A stretch of DNA of 42,334 nucleotides from NCBI RefSeq assembly GCF_020966775.1, contig NZ_JAJKFV010000013.1, positions 1-42,334 of the forward strand. Direction: 5' to 3'. Shown here piece after piece: positions 8,619 to 17,756 of the stretch. A program made the position numbers and the translations under genes. Each line of letters begins with the position of its first letter. The stretch's first letter is position 1. Source of the DNA: Rhodopirellula halodulae (GTDB taxonomy: Bacteria; Planctomycetota; Planctomycetia; Pirellulales; Pirellulaceae). A model generated the notes under the pieces. That model had not been told where the DNA came from. It saw only the letters and a program-made list of their open reading frames with translations, and searched no databases.

Positions 8619-10225
8619 ACCACTCCATTCGGCAACTACCTTTGAATTCTCGATCCAAGCGGTTTGCCTCCAAGGCCGCGAGTGTGTTCGTGTCGGCACT
8701 GCTTGCCACCTCGTTCGCATCAGCTCAGCCGCCCACAGAAGCCGACTACTATCCGATCGAAACCATCCTCGCCCCTGAATCCGCTTCGCATTCCCGTGAC
8801 CGCAATTGGAAACCAGCCGATGACGGCGTCGCTTTGGAAGTCGGCGGGATGGCGGTTCTGAGCGACTCACGAGTTGCCATCGCAATCCGCAAGGGCGAGG
8901 TTTGGTTGTTGGATCTCAACGAAGTCGAATCGAGTGAGTCACTCAACGTCCGTTATCACCGTTTTGCCAGCGGATTGCATGAGCCTCTTGGATTGCTGCA
9001 ACAAGATGACTCGTTCATCACGGTGCAACGGACCGAAATGACCCGGCTGCGAGACCTCGACAACGACGATGTTGCCGATGAGTACGAGACCCTGGCCAAC
9101 GGCTGGGGTGTCTCCGGTCACTATCACGAATACGCTTATGGCCCCAAGCCCGACGGTCACGGCAACCTGTGGATGACGTTGAACATCGGCATGGGCCTGA
9201 AAGGCGAACAGCTCAGCCGCATCGTTCCTGACGCGCCGCTTGGTTTCAAACAGGCCGCTTGGCGCGGATGGGGAATGATGCTGGACGCGGATGGTGAGCT
9301 TCATCCCATTTGCGCCGGAATGCGGTCGCCTTCAGGATTGGGTGCGAACTCCGCCGGAGACATGTTTTACACCGATCAACAAGGCAACTGGGTGCCAACC
9401 AATTCGTTGCATCACATGCGAACGGGTGCCTTCTTTCATCACCCAGAATCGCTCGCGTCTATGAATTTGCCTGGCTCCACGATTTCCGACGTCAAGCAAA
9501 TCCCCGATGGCGTGCCCTATCCCGATGCGGTCCGGTCATTCCAAGCGTTGCAGCCCCCCGCCGTTTGGTTTCCCTACAAAAAGGCCGGCCAATCCGCGAC
9601 GGATGTGATGCTGGACGACAGCGGTGGAAAGTTTGGGCCGTTCAGCGGTCAGTTGTTCGTCGGCGAATTCACACAGGCCGCGATTCATCGTGTCTTTTTG
9701 GAGAAGGTCAACGGCGAGTACCAGGGAGCTTGTTTTCCGTTCCGACGAGGCTTTGCTTCCGCGGTGTTTCGTTTGGCGCAGTCCCCGTCGGGCGCAGTTT
9801 TCGTCGGGCTGACGAATCGCGGGTGGAGCAGCCTCGGCACCTCGCCGTACGGTTTGCAGCGTTTGCGATGGAGCGGCGAAACTCCGTTTGAAATTCAAAC
9901 CATGCGGGCTCGCCCGGACGGATTTCGTTTGACGTTCACGACACCAGTGGATCCGGTCACCGCCGCCGATGTCGCGTCCTATCAGATGAAACGGTACACG
10001 TATCTGTATCACTCCAATTACGGCAGCGACGAGATTGATCCGCGTGACTTGGAGATACGCTCGGCGGTTGTGTCGCAGGACGGATTGAGCGTGGATCTTG
10101 AGGTGAAGGGACTGCAAGAACTCTATGTTCACGAGCTGAACGCCAGCGGCGTGCGAAGCGTCGACGGCAATCCGTTGCTTCACAAAAAAGCGTTTTACAC
10201 GCTCAATCAGATTCCTCAAGAATGA
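8615..10225 (+). CDS. exported beta-propeller protein, glucose/sorbosone dehydrogenase-like
   Basis: A 536-aa protein translated from a GTG that overlaps the cytochrome stop by 4 bp. A signal peptide is present (ASKAASVFVSALLATSFASAQ, about residues 19-38). Repeated blade-like motifs such as GGMAVLSDSRVAIAIRKGEVWLLD, GPKPDGHGNLWMTLNIGMG and GEFTQAAIHRVFLEKV suggest the six-bladed propeller found in sorbosone-type dehydrogenases and in planctomycete PVC dehydrogenases. The C-terminal 100 residues look like an Ig-like add-on domain. It has no heme motif of its own. Tight coupling with the five-heme protein suggests a dehydrogenase-cytochrome pair; the substrate is unknown. Homology is judged from motif style only. 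Confidence 0.75.
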   Translation: MNHSIRQLPLNSRSKRFASKAASVFVSALLATSFASAQPPTEADYYPIETILAPESASHSRDRNWKPADDGVALEVGGMAVLSDSRVAIAIRKGEVWLLDLNEVESSESLNVRYHRFASGLHEPLGLLQQDDSFITVQRTEMTRLRDLDNDDVADEYETLANGWGVSGHYHEYAYGPKPDGHGNLWMTLNIGMGLKGEQLSRIVPDAPLGFKQAAWRGWGMMLDADGELHPICAGMRSPSGLGANSAGDMFYTDQQGNWVPTNSLHHMRTGAFFHHPESLASMNLPGSTISDVKQIPDGVPYPDAVRSFQALQPPAVWFPYKKAGQSATDVMLDDSGGKFGPFSGQLFVGEFTQAAIHRVFLEKVNGEYQGACFPFRRGFASAVFRLAQSPSGAVFVGLTNRGWSSLGTSPYGLQRLRWSGETPFEIQTMRARPDGFRLTFTTPVDPVTAADVASYQMKRYTYLYHSNYGSDEIDPRDLEIRSAVVSQDGLSVDLEVKGLQELYVHELNASGVRSVDGNPLLHKKAFYTLNQIPQE

Positions 10226-10261
10226 CGCCGATTCGCCGGCGAATCACCCCGCAGCCCGTCA

Positions 10262-11573
10262 CAGCCGCACGGCCTTAGCCGCGGTTAACGCTCGATAACC
10301 GGAGCTAACGCTCTTCGGCTTCCTAGTCCAACGACGGGGAACATCGAACGATGACTCACCGCGTCCCAGCGTCTTCACGGCTCTGCGTTGAAAACAACAA
10401 CACACTCGCGAACGCATTCAACATTTCGCGGCCCCAAACAGCCGCACGGCCTTAGCCGCGGTTTATACTCGACAACCGGAGCTAACGCTCTTCGGCTACT
10501 TAGTCCAACGACGGGAAATACCGAACGATGACTCTCCGCGTCCCGGCGTCTTCGCGGTTCTGCGTAAGAAACAACAACACACTCGCGAACGCATTCAACA
10601 ATTCGTGGCCCCAAACAGCCGCACGGCCTTAGCCGCGGTTAACACTCGACAACCGGAGCTAACGCTCTTCGGCTTCTTAGTCCAACGACGGGGAACACCG
10701 AACGATGACTCTCCGCGTCCCGGCGTCTTCGCGGCTCTGCGTAAAGAACAACAACACACTCGCGAACCCATCCAACATTCCGCCGCCCCAAACAGTCGCA
10801 CGGCCTTAGCCGCGGTTATTACGCAACAACCGGAGCTAACGCTTTTCGGCTACTTAGTCCACCGACGGGGAACACCGAACGATGACTCTCCGCGTCCCGG
10901 CGTCTTCGCGGCTCTGCGTAAGAAACAACAACACACTCGCGAAGCCACCCAATATTCCGCCGCCCCAAACAGCCGCACGGACTTAGCCGCGGTTAACGTG
11001 CAACAACCGGAGCGAACGCTCTTCGGCTTCTTAGTCCACCGACGGGGAACACCGAACGATTACTCTCCGCGCCCCAGCGTCTTCGCGGCTCTGCGTAAAG
11101 AACAACAACACACTCGCGAACCCACCCAATATTCCGCGGCCCCACACAGCCGCACGGCCTTAGCCGCGGTTAACGTGCAACAACCGGAGCGAACGCTCTT
11201 CGGCTTCTTAGTCCACCGACGGGGAACACCGAACGATTACTCTCCGCGTCCAAGCGTCTTCGCGGCTCTGCTTAAAGAACAACAACACACTCGCGAACCC
11301 ACCCAACATTCCGCCGCCCCAAACAGTCGCACGGCCTCAGCCGCGGTTAACACGCGACAACCGGAGCGAACGCTCTTCGGCTACTTAGTCCACCGACGGG
11401 GAACATCGAACGATGACTCTCCGCGTCCCGGCGTCTTCGCGACTCTGCGTTAAGAACAACAACACACTCGCGAACCCACCCAACATTCCGCCGCTCCACA
11501 CAGCCGAACGGCCTTAGCCGCGGTTAACGCTCGATAACCGGAGCTAACGCTCTTCGACTTCTTAGTCCAAGGG
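10262..11573. repeat. 177-bp tandem repeat array, 7 full units plus a partial eighth
   Basis: Units start at 10262, 10439, 10616, 10793, 10970, 11147, 11324 and 11501, so the period is exactly 177 bp at every step. The last copy stops after about 73 bp. Each full unit contains a small dyad (cggtt/aaccg, around agccgcggtta...taaccggagct), the word acactcgcgaa and a conserved ccgaacgat block. Adjacent units 5 and 6 are the most alike, as expected from unequal crossing-over. Because 177 is 3 x 59, an open frame of 59-residue repeats runs through most of the array (10605-11453). Differences between copies change amino acids freely, so I read it as non-coding. It fills the gap between convergent genes. 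Confidence 0.93.
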
Positions 11574-11621
11574 CGAGGGGAATTCCATCTCGTTTCAAAC
11601 CGGGGCAGCGGTTCGACGGAC

Positions 11622-13025
11622 TCAAACCAACGTGAGTCGACCCGAGCTGTCACCGATCGATTCCGCGGGGGTGCCCATGATGTCGAGCATCGTTAGGAAT
11701 AGGTTAGCCATCGGAGTCTCTTCGGCGACCTTCAGGTAACGACCCGTTTGGATTTGGCCGCCGCCACCACCCGCCAACACAATTGGCAGATCGTGGTGCG
11801 TGTGCCGGTTGCCGTCACCGAGACCGCTGCCGTACAGAACCATTGAGTGGTCCAGCAGCGTTCCGTCGGCTTCTTGCACAGCTTCCATTCGTTCCAAGAA
11901 ATACGCGAATTGTTCGACCAAGTAGTGATCGATCTTTTGAATCTTCGCGACGGATTCTTCTTTGTTCCGGTGGTGACTGAGCCCGTGGTGAGCCTCCTTC
12001 ACGCCAATCTCTGGATACGTCCGGTTGCCACCGGCAGTGTCCAACATAAGCGTCGCGACACGGGTGGTGTCCGTTTGGAAACCGACCACCATCAAATCGT
12101 ACATCAACCGCGCGTGCTCACGGAATGCTTCGACCCGTCCCATGGGGACATCCAGATCCGGCAACGACGCTCGGTCTTCCGCTTCGGTTTGCTCAATGCG
12201 TCGCTCGATCTCGCGGACGCTGGTGAAATACTCATCCAGCTTGCGTTTGTCCGTTTTGCCGACTTGCTTCATCAATCGTTCCGCGTCACCACGAACGACA
12301 TCCAGAATGCTCTTGCGAGCCATGCGTTGACGACGCTCCAGCGCGGCATCGCCTGATCCGAACATCCGTTCAAACGCCAGCCGCGGCACGGTCTCCTTGG
12401 GCATCGGCTGCGTTTCGTTCTTCCACGATATGTTGGACGAGTACGCGCAGCTGTAACCTGAATCGCAACTGCCCGCATTCCGGCTGCCCTTCAATCCGAG
12501 TTCGATCGAAGGCAAACGAGTTTGACCGGCGAGTGCCGTCGCGGCGACTTGGTCCAACGAGATGCCCAGTCGGATGTTGCTGCTGGTTTTGACAGGACGA
12601 GCTGCGGTGAGGAACGTGGAACCACCCCGCGCGTGATCGCCAGCGCCATCACGTCCCGCGGTTCCGTTTTCATGAGCCAGATTGGAAATCACGTTCAGTT
12701 TGTCTTTGAACGGAGCCAAGGGCTGCAACGTCTCACTCAATTCCCATTGGTCGCCTTCGCCGGTTGGACGCCATTTGGGTTGGATCACACCGTTTGGAAA
12801 GAACACACAGGCCATCCGAACCGGACGTGACGCATCCGTGATTTGCAACGCTTCCTTTGCCGCATAAGCACTGCGACCGGCCGGCGTCATGGCTTCCAAC
12901 AACGGCAGACCGAGAGCCAGTCCCGATGCACGCAGCATGGTCCGGCGGCTCAATCGAGACGAACCGACTTGGGTGATCGAAGTGGGCTGATTCTGAGCGG
13001 TGGGGACGTTCATCGAGTCTGTCAT
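11622..13025 (-). CDS. Tat-exported DUF1552 family protein
   Basis: A 467-aa protein with a twin-arginine signal, SRRTMLRASGLALGLPLLEAM (Arg27-Arg28), predicting folded export. The body matches the planctomycete DUF1552 family: ACVFFPNGV, LNVISNLAHENG, GGSTFL, GISLDQVAA, SCAYSSNISW, an ERMFGSGD block and a C-terminal GLGDGNRHTHHDLPIVLAGGGGG. The family is almost always encoded beside DUF1592-type cytochromes, as here; its activity is unknown. It is the second gene of a minus-strand operon, 124 bp after the cytochrome gene. The start at 13025 gives 26 residues before the Tat motif; Met5 is an alternative. The stop lies about 50 bp from the edge of the 177-bp repeat array. Confidence 0.92.
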   Translation of the reverse strand: MTDSMNVPTAQNQPTSITQVGSSRLSRRTMLRASGLALGLPLLEAMTPAGRSAYAAKEALQITDASRPVRMACVFFPNGVIQPKWRPTGEGDQWELSETLQPLAPFKDKLNVISNLAHENGTAGRDGAGDHARGGSTFLTAARPVKTSSNIRLGISLDQVAATALAGQTRLPSIELGLKGSRNAGSCDSGYSCAYSSNISWKNETQPMPKETVPRLAFERMFGSGDAALERRQRMARKSILDVVRGDAERLMKQVGKTDKRKLDEYFTSVREIERRIEQTEAEDRASLPDLDVPMGRVEAFREHARLMYDLMVVGFQTDTTRVATLMLDTAGGNRTYPEIGVKEAHHGLSHHRNKEESVAKIQKIDHYLVEQFAYFLERMEAVQEADGTLLDHSMVLYGSGLGDGNRHTHHDLPIVLAGGGGGQIQTGRYLKVAEETPMANLFLTMLDIMGTPAESIGDSSGRLTLV

Positions 13026-13149
13026 GTGACTTTCCTTGTTCAGGCGAGGCGCCTTGGGTAGGCAGGAACGAACGGTCGGGAGCGGGAGGAGGGAAGGCGG
13101 CGGGCGGGAAGTTGTCAGTCGGGCGGGATGAATGGCGGGAAGGTCAAAA

Positions 13150-15912
13150 CTAATTCACGGCAACGCTGGTGGTCAAAAACGGCGGGCTGTTGATCACGCC
13201 TTCCACCAAGTCACGCAAGCGGTAACCGTCGGTCTCCGCTTCGTCCAAGATGGCTTCGACAAAGCAACGGTCGGCCGGGCGCAATTCACGTCCGATAGCG
13301 AATGATAGCAATCGACGAACGGTTGTGTCGGCGAATCGTCGCGTCTCCGTCTTCGCCAGCATTTCGCTCAGTTCCATTGCACCGCGGAACGAGCGTCCGC
13401 CTGGCAACTCGCCGTTGGCGTCCGCCACCGACGGATCATCGGCAGAACGCAGACGTCCCAGATGGTCCATGGTCTCGAGACCAAAGCCCAATGCGTCCAT
13501 CACGCGGTGGCAGGATGCACATCCAGGATCCGCACGGTGTAGTTCCAGTTGCTCGCGAAGTGTCGCGTCATCCGATGCCGCCTTGGTTTCTTCCAACTCA
13601 GGCACATTTGGCGGAGCTTCCGGGGGCGGCGTTCCCAGAACATTTTCCAGGATCCATTTGCCTCGCAGGACCGGTGAATTTCGCGTGGGATAACTGGTCA
13701 GCGTCAACACGCCGGCGTGCCCGAGGATGCCTCGCCGACCAGCGTCTTTCAGTGACACTTTTTGCGGATCAGACGAATCTTCTTCCGGTAGATCCACGCC
13801 ATACCACTTAGCGAGCGCGGGATTCACAAAGGTGTAATCCGCCGTTAACAACTCAGTGACGGGCAAGTTGTTCTTCAACACGTGGTCGAACAACGCATGA
13901 GTCTCCGATGCCAAGTCATCTTCGGTGATCGCTGGGCCTTCTTCATTGCCGCCAAAGGCCGACATGTCGCGAGCCGACAAGTTGCCCAAGCCAAACCACT
14001 GCGTCGCGAATTGTTTGCCGAGCGAATTCGATTTGCCGTCGCTCAGCATTCGGTGGATATGACGGCGACGTTTTTCAGGATCGACCAAGTCATCTCGTTC
14101 GGCGGCTTTCAACAGTTCCTCATCCGGAAGGCTGCTCCACAGAAAGAACGACATGCGACTTGCAAGTTGGTTCGACGATAAAGGCACCGCTTCGCCTGCA
14201 TCCGCCAACTTCTGAGCCTCTTCGGTTTCCGGCAACTCGACGCGAAACAGAAAGCTCGGTGAACACAGGATCGCGGTGATCGCTTGCTGCATCCCCACAT
14301 AGAACGATTCTTGCCGTCGTGTCGCATCCTCGACCAACGAGGCGTAGCGTTTCACTTCCTCTTCGCTGACCGGACGCCGGAATGCACGGCGCATCAACGG
14401 TTCCAAGTTTTCCTTGGCCGACTTGTACACGTCTTCCCAACGGTCGCCTCGTTGACGAGCCATGCGGCGAATCAACTTACGCTGCGTTGGCGGCAAGTCC
14501 GTCCGAGTATGAGCCGATGGTCCACGCACGGACACCGAGTGGAACTTGAAGTTGTAGTCTTCGTCGCGGATTCGTCGCGTGAATTCGATTTTTTGATCCG
14601 CCGGATGAATGGTCTTTGCCAATTCATCTTCGGTCAGCGCCTGAATGCGCTTCGATACCGATTCACCGATTCGGAAAGGATCTTTGCGGTCTTCCTTTTC
14701 ACGCAACTCATCCACCCAAACGTCGGTTGGTGAAAAGAAGAACTTGTGCTTGCCAGGTTTCAACGTCACACGAAAAGATTCACTGTCGTTAGGGCCGCTT
14801 TTCTCTTCATAGCGAAAGTCCATCAGATCGATCAGCAAACCGTCTTCGTTGTGAACCATCACCACGCGATTCACCTTGTCCGTTTTCTCTTCCGTTTCGC
14901 CGGAATCTTTCTTGTCGGAGTCATCCTGGTTGGAGTTTTCTTCATCACCGGACTTCTCTTTCTCATCCCTCTTCTTTTCGTCCGCGTTTTCGGCGCTGGG
15001 GTTCAATTCCGAACGCAACACATTCGTGGCACCGCGGACGTCGAAGGAGTATTCGCCTTCGACCGGAATTTCGACTTGCATCCAAACGAAGTCCTCGCCG
15101 GGAATGAACCACTCGCCAAACGAAGCCAGTTTGCCGTCACCGATTGGATACAGCGTTTTGTCGGCGAAGGTTTTGCCGACGGAAGGCAAAGTTTCGGGGT
15201 CAACGATGACCGCGGAAGCCACCGTTTCGCCGGCGGTCAAGTACTTCTCCATCAACATGGTCGACAACGACAACACATCAGCGTTGTTATCGAACCCACC
15301 ACCGACTTCGTCCGACGGAAACTGATCGGCGGGTCGCAGGTCCATGCCAAACAAATCGCGAATGGCGTTGTTGTATTCGGCTCGGTTCAATCGTCGCGCG
15401 GTCACGCGGCCTGGTTTGGGACGCAGATCACACGTTGCGTGGTAAACCAAATCATCCAATTGGTCGGCGAGCTCGCGACGTTCATCCGTGGTGGGCAACG
15501 CGGCGTCTTCCGGTGGCATCGCACCAAATCGGATCATGCTGATCGAGTGCATCGCCAATTCGCTGTTCTGACGAATTTTCTCGACGGTGCTCAGCAGCGA
15601 CAAATCGATTTCGGCTTCTTGGTAGTCCTCGTTGTGACAATCGAGGCAGAATTCTTCGAGCTTCAAATAGCCCGTCGTCTCCCACTGACTCGGGTCGACC
15701 GCCAGAGGCTGAGCAGATTTTTTCTGAGCCGTCGCGTTGGAATCGCTCGTTCGATCTTTCGACGAATCATTTTCGGCCGCAGCGACCGGAACGATTGCCA
15801 AGACGAGCAACCACGACCAGACCGATGCTACCGTCGCGAATGGATGCCAAACGCGAGCCTTTTGTAATCCTCGTTGCCGTCGAATTCCCAATTGGGGACG
15901 AGCGGGGGTCAT
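13150..15912 (-). CDS. DUF1587/DUF1592/DUF1588/DUF1585 cytochrome-like protein
   Basis: A 920-aa exported multi-domain protein of the type abundant in planctomycetes. Order: signal anchor (VWSWLLVLAIVPVAAA, about 31-46), a cytochrome-like domain with CLDCH (89-93) and the GAMPPEDA motif, DUF1587 (about 168-232, TARRLNRAEYNNAIRDLFG), a carbohydrate-binding-like domain broken by a charged low-complexity insert (305-347), then DUF1592 (RMSFFLWSSLPDEELL), DUF1588 (TRNSPVLRGKWILENVLGTPPP) with a second heme-type motif CASCH (798-802), and DUF1585 at the C-terminus (FAIGRELRPADRCFVE). It probably transfers electrons in the periplasm with the DUF1552 partner; the substrate is unknown. It is the first gene of the minus-strand pair. 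Confidence 0.93.
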   Translation of the reverse strand: MTPARPQLGIRRQRGLQKARVWHPFATVASVWSWLLVLAIVPVAAAENDSSKDRTSDSNATAQKKSAQPLAVDPSQWETTGYLKLEEFCLDCHNEDYQEAEIDLSLLSTVEKIRQNSELAMHSISMIRFGAMPPEDAALPTTDERRELADQLDDLVYHATCDLRPKPGRVTARRLNRAEYNNAIRDLFGMDLRPADQFPSDEVGGGFDNNADVLSLSTMLMEKYLTAGETVASAVIVDPETLPSVGKTFADKTLYPIGDGKLASFGEWFIPGEDFVWMQVEIPVEGEYSFDVRGATNVLRSELNPSAENADEKKRDEKEKSGDEENSNQDDSDKKDSGETEEKTDKVNRVVMVHNEDGLLIDLMDFRYEEKSGPNDSESFRVTLKPGKHKFFFSPTDVWVDELREKEDRKDPFRIGESVSKRIQALTEDELAKTIHPADQKIEFTRRIRDEDYNFKFHSVSVRGPSAHTRTDLPPTQRKLIRRMARQRGDRWEDVYKSAKENLEPLMRRAFRRPVSEEEVKRYASLVEDATRRQESFYVGMQQAITAILCSPSFLFRVELPETEEAQKLADAGEAVPLSSNQLASRMSFFLWSSLPDEELLKAAERDDLVDPEKRRRHIHRMLSDGKSNSLGKQFATQWFGLGNLSARDMSAFGGNEEGPAITEDDLASETHALFDHVLKNNLPVTELLTADYTFVNPALAKWYGVDLPEEDSSDPQKVSLKDAGRRGILGHAGVLTLTSYPTRNSPVLRGKWILENVLGTPPPEAPPNVPELEETKAASDDATLREQLELHRADPGCASCHRVMDALGFGLETMDHLGRLRSADDPSVADANGELPGGRSFRGAMELSEMLAKTETRRFADTTVRRLLSFAIGRELRPADRCFVEAILDEAETDGYRLRDLVEGVINSPPFLTTSVAVN

Positions 15913-16592
15913 AGGCGAAATCTCATCGGCAGGTTGAGCGTGTCAATGGAGAACCGCGAAAACGGTGACCCATTCAACTGAACTAGGCGTTCAGACACTC
16001 AATCAATGGAAGGTGGGTAGATAGGCAGGACTGAGGTGGCGTTCAAACAGCGCTGACATCATTCACAAGGGTGATGACGCGAACACTGACCGCTCCGCAG
16101 CGGGTTCAATTGTAGCAGATTGCATAGACTGTCCGAATAGCTTTCGAAATTTCGCCTGAGAAATCTGCCGACGTCGAACACGGCCACAAAAGCCGTCTTT
16201 TCCGGCTCCGTTTGCGATTGAAACGCCCCACGACGGGGAAGGTTTCGGTACGTACCCTACGAAATCATCGCAATTTTCGTTTGATATTCCACATGGATCG
16301 GACATGCCGAGTTGAACGGGCGCGCCCTGCCGGCTGACTCTCTCCGCCTAGACGGATGGCATGGCGAACTTTGTAGCCTTCGATCACGTGGATCGGACGC
16401 GGCATGAAAAGCGAAATTGCGGGTCTTCGAAGTCGCGTCAGCGTCCCAGCAGACAACCGCTGAACGCTAGACTTTGCTCGCACGCCATGGCACTGACGCC
16501 TGAAACCAGCGGTGGGATCGACGGGTTTGACCCTGCCCCCCAACCGCCCTAGGCTTTGCATCCAAATCGAAACCGCACACAGGAGACGCGAC
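15913..16592. other. divergent intergenic region
   Basis: 680 bp between the DUF1592 gene (minus) and the SPFH operon (plus), with no convincing gene on either strand. Two small symmetric elements are visible: cccc-acgac-gggg at 16226-16238 and the perfect 10-bp palindrome ggtacgtacc at 16247-16256. Promoters for both operons must lie here, but I could not assign convincing -35/-10 boxes. Confidence 0.35.
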
Positions 16593-17732
16593 GTGGGATT
16601 GTTTGATCTGATTCGTTCTGAGTTGATTGATATCATCGAATGGATCGATGACACGCAACACACTCTGATGTGGCGTTTCCCTCGACATGACAACGAGATC
16701 AAGAACGGGGCGCAGTTGATCGTGCGTCCGGGGCAAACCGCCGTGTTTGTTCACAAAGGCGAAATCGCGGACGTTTATCCGCCGGGACATTACCAACTGA
16801 CGACCGAAAACATGCCGGTCATGTCGACGCTGCAAGGTTGGAAGTACGGTTTCGACAGTCCGTTCAAAGCCGAGGTGTACTTTGTCAGCACGCGACAGAT
16901 CACCGATTTGAAGTGGGGCACGCCCAACCCAATCATGTTGCGTGACCCCGAGTTCGGGCCAATTCGAATTCGTGCCTTTGGGACCTATGCCCTGCGTGCG
17001 GTGGAACCGAAAGCCTTGTTGACGGAGATCGTTGGCACGGACGGTGAGTTCGGTGCCGACGACGTGAACGTCCTGTTGCGTTCGATCATTCAATCCTCTT
17101 TCGCGGATTTGATCGGGTCGTCGCAAATCGCCGCGTTGGATTTGGCCAGCAACTACGAACAGTTGGCCGCCCAACTGCGAGAGCGTGTGGTCGAAAAGAT
17201 CGACGATGAATACGGTCTGGATTGCCCGCAGTTGTTCATCGTCAACATCTCGCTTCCCGAAGCCGTCGAAAAGGCATTGGACACCCGCACGAGCATGGGC
17301 GTGATCGGCGACATGAACCGATTCCAGCAATATCAAATGGGCCAAGCCATGACGTCTGCTGCCGAAAACGGTGGCGGCGGTGGAGCAGCCGACGGCCTGG
17401 GATTGGGACTTGGCGTGGCCATGGCCGGCCGAATGATGCCAAATGCGATGTCACCCGGCGCCGTAAACCCTGGTGCGGCGGCTCCAGCAGCAGCTCCCGC
17501 GGGACCGCCTCCTCCACCCGCCGCGACGGCGTGGTATGTCGCCAAAGACGGTGTCACCCACGGGCCGTTCACTCCCGATCAAATTCGCAGTGGTTTGGGC
17601 AGCGGCGAAATGAGCTCGCAAACCATGGTTTGGTCTGCCGGGATGGCCGGATGGTCGATGGCCAAAGACGTCCCCGCCTTGGCGTCCATGCTCAGCGCCG
17701 CCGCTCCGCCGCCTCCACCACCGGCCCAGTGA
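16593..17732 (+). CDS. SPFH-domain protein with C-terminal GYF_2 domain (YdjI-like)
   Basis: A 379-aa membrane-associated scaffold-like protein of the SPFH/'virion core' YdjI type. The start is the GTG at 16593, preceded by a good Shine-Dalgarno aggag at 16581-16585; it yields the usual N-terminus GLFDLIRSELIDIIEW. The frame extends further upstream but without family character. The SPFH region spans about residues 25-265 (LIVRPGQTAVFVHKGEIADVYPPGHY, then IRAFGTYALRAVEPKALL). A Gly/Ala/Pro-rich linker follows (about 280-310), and a GYF_2 (DUF4339) domain (about 313-362: WYVAKDGVTHGPFTPDQI ... MVWSAGMAGW). In Bacillus, YdjI recruits a PspA homologue to the membrane. First gene of a five-gene operon. 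Confidence 0.9.
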   Translation: MGLFDLIRSELIDIIEWIDDTQHTLMWRFPRHDNEIKNGAQLIVRPGQTAVFVHKGEIADVYPPGHYQLTTENMPVMSTLQGWKYGFDSPFKAEVYFVSTRQITDLKWGTPNPIMLRDPEFGPIRIRAFGTYALRAVEPKALLTEIVGTDGEFGADDVNVLLRSIIQSSFADLIGSSQIAALDLASNYEQLAAQLRERVVEKIDDEYGLDCPQLFIVNISLPEAVEKALDTRTSMGVIGDMNRFQQYQMGQAMTSAAENGGGGGAADGLGLGLGVAMAGRMMPNAMSPGAVNPGAAAPAAAPAGPPPPPAATAWYVAKDGVTHGPFTPDQIRSGLGSGEMSSQTMVWSAGMAGWSMAKDVPALASMLSAAAPPPPPPAQ

Positions 17733-17756
17733 GCGTGCGACAACGGAGTGAACTCA

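Noticed and set aside
10605..11453. 282-residue open frame of 59-residue repeats across the tandem array, as a repeat protein gene
   Set aside because: No start or ribosome-binding site of quality, substitutions between copies are mostly amino-acid changing, frames on the other strand are also open in places, and the repeat has no hydrophobic pattern of a solenoid domain.
10262..11573. CRISPR array
   Set aside because: The whole 177-bp unit is repeated with no unique spacers between short repeats, and no cas genes are in the window.
14746..15867. 373-residue plus-strand open frame opposite the DUF1592 gene
   Set aside because: Antisense to a well-supported multi-domain gene. The hydrophobic stretch comes from the charged low-complexity insert read on the other strand.
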